This document shows positions 6,357 to 9,459 of a stretch of 9,459 nucleotides of DNA, piece by piece; within the stretch, counting starts at the first letter, position 1, and the number at the start of each line of letters is the position of its first letter. The notes below the pieces were generated by a model. The model did no database searches, was not told the origin of the DNA, and saw only the letters and a program-made list of their open reading frames with translations. Source of the stretch: Saprospiraceae bacterium (GTDB lineage Bacteria > Bacteroidota > Bacteroidia > Chitinophagales > Saprospiraceae); assembly GCA_023300255.1 (NCBI GenBank), contig JALZWC010000657.1, positions 1-9,459 on the forward strand. The letters run 5' to 3'. A program made the position numbers and the translations under genes.

Positions 6357-7841
6357 CTAGCTCACCAATATTTTTTTAATTTCCTTACCATCTATTAGAT
6401 AGATTAGACCTAAATAAAATACTAATAAAACAGAGTTTATGGCTAGTTTCAATAAGGTATTATTCTGTAATTGTGTTTGTATTAATAAGCTAATTAAATA
6501 GATTCCAAGAGCAAACAATATATAGCGGACCATTTTTGCTAAGGGATATGGAATAGTATAATATTTTTGTCCAGACCAGTAACAAGCTAATGCCATAAAG
6601 GAATAACAGCATAGCGTTGCCCATGCAGAACCGATCTTTCCTAAAGAGGGAAGAAGAAGAAGATTTAAGCCAATAGTAATCAATGCACCTCCTGTAGAAA
6701 TATATGCGCCCCAAATTGTTTTGTCTGCTAATTTATACCAAATAGAAAAATTATAATAGATACCTAAAACTAAGTTGGCTATTAATAAAATTGGAACGAT
6801 CTCTAAGCCAGAACGAAAATCTTTTCCTAAAAACAGTTGGATCAAATCTATATAAAACATAATTCCCAAAAAAACGATACTCCCTATTAAAGTAAACAGA
6901 AGAGCAACATTTCCATACATCTCTTTTGATCCTTTCTTTGAGGAATGCCGAAAGAAAAAAGGTTCTGCGGCATAATTAAAAGCTTGGGTGAAAAGACTCA
7001 TTAACACGGCTAGTTTTAAGGTAGCTCCATAAGTCCCTGTCTCTGCTCTATTTTCCGCAACAGACTCTGGTAGTATATTCGATATTAAAGGAAGTGCACC
7101 AAGAGAATTAATAACCCCTGCAAAACCGACTACGATTAAAGGTAGCGCGTACCAGACCATTTCTTTCCAGTAAGCTATATCAAAACTCCATTTAATTTTA
7201 AAGTAAGAAGGAAGAAGGAGGCAAAATACCACTAGACTAGCTAATAGATTAGCAAAGAAGACATAAGCAATCCTATTTTCTGAATTATAAATAGCACTAA
7301 GGAAGTCCGCTCCGTTTTCAATCCATATAGGACAATATTTTAAAAAGAAAAAGATTACTATAATATTAATAAGGATGTGCAGTATTTTTAAGACAGCAAA
7401 CTTGATGGGGCGATTTTCCAAACGTAAGCGAGCAAAAGGAATAGCTATTAATGCGTCAAAGGCTACAATGAGTATAACAATTTGAATAAACTCCACCTTG
7501 TCGGGAAAATTTAGAAATGCGGCTATTGGAGTACTTAAGGAAAGTAGCATTCCAGTAAGAACAATAGTCGAAACTAATAAGGAGATAGTCGCTGTTGAAA
7601 AAGCTTTTTCAATACCATCTTTTGATTTACTGCCAAATCGGAAAAAGGTCGTTTCCATTCGGTAGGTAAAAAATACCGTCAAGATTGCTGCGTAAAAAAA
7701 TAGCTCAGAAACGATTCCGTATTCTTCCGGAATGAATACCCTTGTTAGGTAGGGCGTAAGAATAGCATAATTTAAGAGCCGACTTAAAATACTGCTAACA
7801 CCATAAATCGCCGTTTCTCCAGCTAGTTTCCGAATGGACAT
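6357..7841 (-). CDS. Oligosaccharide flippase (Wzx-like, MOP/MATE superfamily)
   Basis: Predicted inner-membrane transporter of 494 aa that would flip an undecaprenyl-linked oligosaccharide to the periplasmic side for O-antigen, capsule or exopolysaccharide assembly. The N-terminus (MSIRKLAGETAIYGVSSILS, then an amphipathic stretch to RVFIPEEYG at 35-42) is the typical start of polysaccharide flippases. About 12-14 hydrophobic helices follow across the whole length. Characteristic internal blocks are QAFNYAAEPFFFRHS (286-300) and IWYKLADKTIWGAY (367-380), with the expected Asn-rich helix starts. It is a full-length member. No glycosyltransferase or polymerase gene is next to it, so the glycan cannot be inferred and this is not a standard polysaccharide cluster. 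The ATG complementary to 7839-7841 is clear. Repeat E2 lies directly upstream and could separate it from the next minus-strand gene. Confidence 0.9.
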   Translation of the reverse strand: MSIRKLAGETAIYGVSSILSRLLNYAILTPYLTRVFIPEEYGIVSELFFYAAILTVFFTYRMETTFFRFGSKSKDGIEKAFSTATISLLVSTIVLTGMLLSLSTPIAAFLNFPDKVEFIQIVILIVAFDALIAIPFARLRLENRPIKFAVLKILHILINIIVIFFFLKYCPIWIENGADFLSAIYNSENRIAYVFFANLLASLVVFCLLLPSYFKIKWSFDIAYWKEMVWYALPLIVVGFAGVINSLGALPLISNILPESVAENRAETGTYGATLKLAVLMSLFTQAFNYAAEPFFFRHSSKKGSKEMYGNVALLFTLIGSIVFLGIMFYIDLIQLFLGKDFRSGLEIVPILLIANLVLGIYYNFSIWYKLADKTIWGAYISTGGALITIGLNLLLLPSLGKIGSAWATLCCYSFMALACYWSGQKYYTIPYPLAKMVRYILFALGIYLISLLIQTQLQNNTLLKLAINSVLLVFYLGLIYLIDGKEIKKILVS

Positions 7842-7888
7842 TGTTATTTTTTATTGAAGGGGCTATTGAATAGTTACGGAGTAATAGG

Positions 7889-8210
7889 CAGAGGTGATTG
7901 GTTCTAATTTTGGAGAACAATTCAGGGGCACTTTCCTGGAATTGATCGGATCACTTGCAGTGGTCCGATCAAGCTGCACGTTTCATCCGACCATTGGAAC
8001 AGGCTGGCCGTTAATTCCGGATCTTACAAAGTCTTCGAGACTTGGGAAGATTTAATTACTTGAAAACCAAGACTTCCCAAGTTGCAAAACTTTGTAAGTC
8101 TGACAATTCAACTATTAACGGTCAGCCTGTGGAAGTGATCGGATGAATTAATTAGCTGCCTCAATTTTGTTTTACACACATTTTATTTTCAATAGAACCA
8201 ATCATCTCTG
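7889..8210. repeat. Outer 18-bp inverted repeat enclosing E2
   Basis: The 18 nt at 7889-7906 are the reverse complement of 8193-8210 at 17 of 18 positions (CAGAGGTGATTGGTTCTA and its partner). The pair encloses E2 completely. Either it is the true outer end of E2, or E2 inserted into the loop of an older hairpin, for example a terminator of the upstream minus-strand gene whose stop is at 8253. Confidence 0.75.
7912..8177. repeat. Intergenic repeat E2 (long nested palindrome, MITE-like)
   Basis: This element of about 266 bp is a long imperfect hairpin. Its right end, read inward on the minus strand (8177 to 8130), matches E1 at 42/48. Its left end (from 7912) is a diverged inverted copy of the same module: the G-rich block GGGGCA, then ATCGGATCACTTGCAGTGG at 7945-7963, which matches E1 3224-3242 at 17/19. 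Inside, 8001-8015 pairs with 8114-8128 (14/15) and 8040-8049 pairs perfectly with 8073-8082. There are smaller hairpins at 7942-7972 (14-bp stem, TGC loop, one wobble) and 8023-8049 (10 of 12 pairs). It has no coding capacity. A target duplication is not clear. Confidence 0.75.
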
Positions 8211-8252
8211 AGTTATAAGAGGTAGAACACATGGACACTTCATTCATCTTCC

Positions 8253-8828
8253 CTACCCCCGATCTCTATTCACCGTCATTTTTATTAGATAACTACCAAT
8301 CCATCCCAGTGTAGCAAATAAAGCAATACCACTACACAAAAGCATTAACACCAATTTTAGATTAGCTAAGGTCGATCCACGAGAGACCACACTATCTTCT
8401 AAATTTGGGAAACTACCTAATAATTGGAGCGTCGTAAAGTTTTCGCCATAATCAACAAGCATTAATAGTAAGCAGATACCAAAAATAAAATTAAGCCCCC
8501 CTGTTTTGGGACCAAATACCTTTTTTAGTAAAAAAGTGATTAATAGCATTAAAAAAGGGCCATATACCAATGGATAAATCATATCCACCACACTAGTCAT
8601 AAAGCGGTGTATTTCTCGTCCTTCTGCTTTTATTTTTGTAAATAAATCCATTACTTGTACCTTCGTGTACATCGGGTACTTATCTAATATCTGTACTTTT
8701 TCTCCAGCAATGGCGCTTAATTGGTTTTCATATCTTGGAAATAAGAAAGCAAAAACTAGGTTTAATAAAAAAAATGGGAGAATTATCTTGGGTACGGCCC
8801 ATTTTGATAATAATTGCGTCATAATCAT
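8253..8828 (-). CDS. Hypothetical four-helix membrane protein
   Basis: I do not recognise a named family. The 191-aa protein has four predicted membrane helices at about residues 13-30, 87-103, 112-126 and 157-178. A polar segment of about 55 residues lies between the first two, and a basic C-terminus ends NRDRG. Two motifs stand out because charged residues sit at helix ends: DMIYPLVYG (82-90) before helix 2, and DYGEN (126-130) at the end of helix 3, followed by FTTLQLLGSFPN. Their Asp, Glu, Asn and Tyr residues could form a site at one membrane face, but this is inference. The start is the first of two close Met codons (MIMTQ); translation could begin at the second. It lies between repeats E3 (upstream) and E2 (downstream), in the same direction as the flippase but over 400 bp from it, so an operon is unlikely. 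Confidence 0.8.
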   Translation of the reverse strand: MIMTQLLSKWAVPKIILPFFLLNLVFAFLFPRYENQLSAIAGEKVQILDKYPMYTKVQVMDLFTKIKAEGREIHRFMTSVVDMIYPLVYGPFLMLLITFLLKKVFGPKTGGLNFIFGICLLLMLVDYGENFTTLQLLGSFPNLEDSVVSRGSTLANLKLVLMLLCSGIALFATLGWIGSYLIKMTVNRDRG

Positions 8829-8832
8829 GTTT

Positions 8833-8841
8833 AAATGAAAT
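8833..8841. repeat. Left copy of 9-bp target-site duplication of E3
   Basis: AAATGAAAT, identical to 9049-9057. The match extends to 11 nt if the GA shared with the element end is counted. It lies five bases upstream of the start codon of the four-helix protein gene, so the insertion displaced that gene's original promoter region. Confidence 0.7.
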
Positions 8842-9048
8842 GAGTATAAAATAGCGGTGGGGCAGTATCCCTACCTCCACGTCTTGTCATCCCGAAGGGA
8901 TCTGTGTAATTCCTACCTCCACGTATGCGTTACATAGTATTGAGGAGGTAAAGACCGTACAGATTTCTGCGAAATGACAAAGCGTGGATGTAGGAATGCT
9001 AGGCGGTTTGTTCCTAAGTAAAGATTGCCCCAGATTTGTTTTACACTC
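8842..9048. mobile_element. E3: 207-bp MITE-like non-autonomous element with 9-bp target duplication
   Basis: The two ends are imperfect terminal inverted repeats: 8842-8864 against the reverse complement of 9026-9048, 17 of 23 identical, both starting GAGTRTAAAA and both ending TGGGGCA. They are flanked by the perfect direct repeat AAATGAAAT at 8833-8841 and 9049-9057, as left by a DDE-type transposition. The interior is a further imperfect palindrome: 8864-8881 pairs with 8983-9000 (15/18), and 8883-8905 pairs with 8959-8982 (GTCATCCCGAAGGGATCTGT-like arms). A 13-nt direct repeat CCTACCTCCACGT occurs at 8870-8882 and 8912-8924. It has no coding capacity, so any transposition needs a transposase from elsewhere. 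It lies immediately upstream of the four-helix protein gene, in its promoter region. Confidence 0.75.
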
Positions 9049-9057
9049 AAATGAAAT
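9049..9057. repeat. Right copy of 9-bp target-site duplication of E3
   Basis: AAATGAAAT, identical to 8833-8841, directly abutting the TTTTACACTC end of E3. It lies about 100 bp upstream of the peptidase start. Confidence 0.7.
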
Positions 9058-9160
9058 GAAGTAATTTAAAAATTAATTGATGCAATTGCAGAATACATTT
9101 TTAAACGACTTTAATATTGAAAGCATTCCTTTGCCGAAAGTAAGCACAAAACTAGAATTT

Positions 9161-9459
9161 ATGAAAAAAATATTGCTACTACTTTTATTTGCCCAAAGCA
9201 TCTGGGCACAAAACGACCACAAGCTCACAGAACAAACGGTTCATACGGCTACCATAAAAGGACATATTTATTTTTTAGCTTCTGATGAGCTAAGGGGTAG
9301 AAATACGCCCTCGCCTGAATTAAATATTGCCGCCAAATACCTATCTACCACTCTAATGAGATATGGAGTGCAACCTATTCCCTCTTTAGACGGCTATTTT
9401 CAAAAAGTGCCACTAAGTAACCCACCAGAGTCGGGTGTTTTTTCGGTGGGAGACGAAGA
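9161..9459 (+). CDS. Secreted M28-family peptidase, N-terminal part
   Basis: Start of a predicted exported zinc aminopeptidase, cut by the right edge after 99 codons. MKKILLLLLFAQSIWAQ is a standard signal peptide: two lysines, a leucine-rich core and a likely cut after A16. The following sequence has the N-terminal block typical of Bacteroidota M28 peptidases: HIYFLASDELRGRNTPSPE, then AAKYLSTTLMRYGVQPI and GYFQKVPL. The zinc-binding domain lies beyond the window, so catalytic residues cannot be checked. The frame is open further upstream to an ATG at 9080 (27 extra codons), but that start would bury the signal peptide, so 9161 is preferred. The gene is divergent from the four-helix protein gene, with E3 between them. 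Confidence 0.85.
   Translation, partial: MKKILLLLLFAQSIWAQNDHKLTEQTVHTATIKGHIYFLASDELRGRNTPSPELNIAAKYLSTTLMRYGVQPIPSLDGYFQKVPLSNPPESGVFSVGDE

Noticed and set aside
6490..6714. 74-codon minus-strand frame within the flippase gene
   Set aside because: It is a second reading frame of the flippase C-terminal half with no supporting features.
6357..8828. Polysaccharide biosynthesis cluster around the flippase
   Set aside because: No glycosyltransferase, polymerase or sugar-nucleotide gene is present. The neighbours are an unrelated orphan and a four-helix protein separated by repeats.
7889..9057. CRISPR array or composite transposon formed by E2 and E3
   Set aside because: Repeats are not regularly spaced and there are no spacers, cas genes or transposase. 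The four-helix gene between E2 and E3 looks like an ordinary chromosomal gene, not cargo.

Overview
The window looks like a chromosomal segment of an AT-rich member of the Bacteroidota, plausibly a Saprospirales-type marine or aquatic lineage. This is inferred from the protein families and their sequence style: a class A PBP with a Bacteroidota-type layout, a short RsmI-like methyltransferase and a secreted M28-type peptidase. The near absence of purine-rich ribosome binding sites ahead of the start codons, which is usual in this phylum, agrees. Genus or species cannot be fixed by eye.

Layout. From the left edge to 2264 (minus strand) lies almost all of a bifunctional penicillin-binding protein 1A, cut off at its C-terminus. 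A 217-bp divergent spacer separates it from a short tetrapyrrole-methylase-fold (RsmI-like) methyltransferase at 2482-3189 (plus). After a 343-bp spacer holding a repeat (E1) comes a NUDIX hydrolase of the CoA-pyrophosphatase type at 3533-4195 (plus). It converges on a calcium/sodium antiporter at 4252-5178 (minus). A gene-poor stretch of about 700 bp (5179-5878) contains two AT-rich hairpins and several short repeated words. It precedes an unrecognised 122-aa tail-anchored protein at 5879-6247 (plus), which ends in front of a strong GCAA-loop hairpin. An oligosaccharide flippase of the Wzx/MOP type follows at 6357-7841 (minus). Next come an intergenic repeat (E2), an unrecognised four-helix membrane protein at 8253-8828 (minus), another intergenic repeat (E3), and the start of a secreted M28-family peptidase at 9161 (plus, cut by the right edge).

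The genes are mostly single transcription units in alternating orientation. Several concern the envelope (peptidoglycan synthesis, glycan flipping, ion transport, secreted peptidase), but there is no clear operon. None of them forms a recognisable defence, secondary-metabolite or mobile-element system.

The most interesting content is non-coding. Three intergenic repeats (E1 at 3191-3440, E2 at about 7912-8177, E3 at 8842-9048) share an end that begins GTGTAAAACAA and continues to a G-rich TGGGGCA-like block. E3 has imperfect terminal inverted repeats and is flanked by a perfect 9-bp direct repeat, as expected of a non-autonomous, MITE-like element that inserted here. E1 and E2 share a 48-nt end at 42/48 identity, and E2 is a long nested imperfect palindrome. 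No transposase is present in the window.
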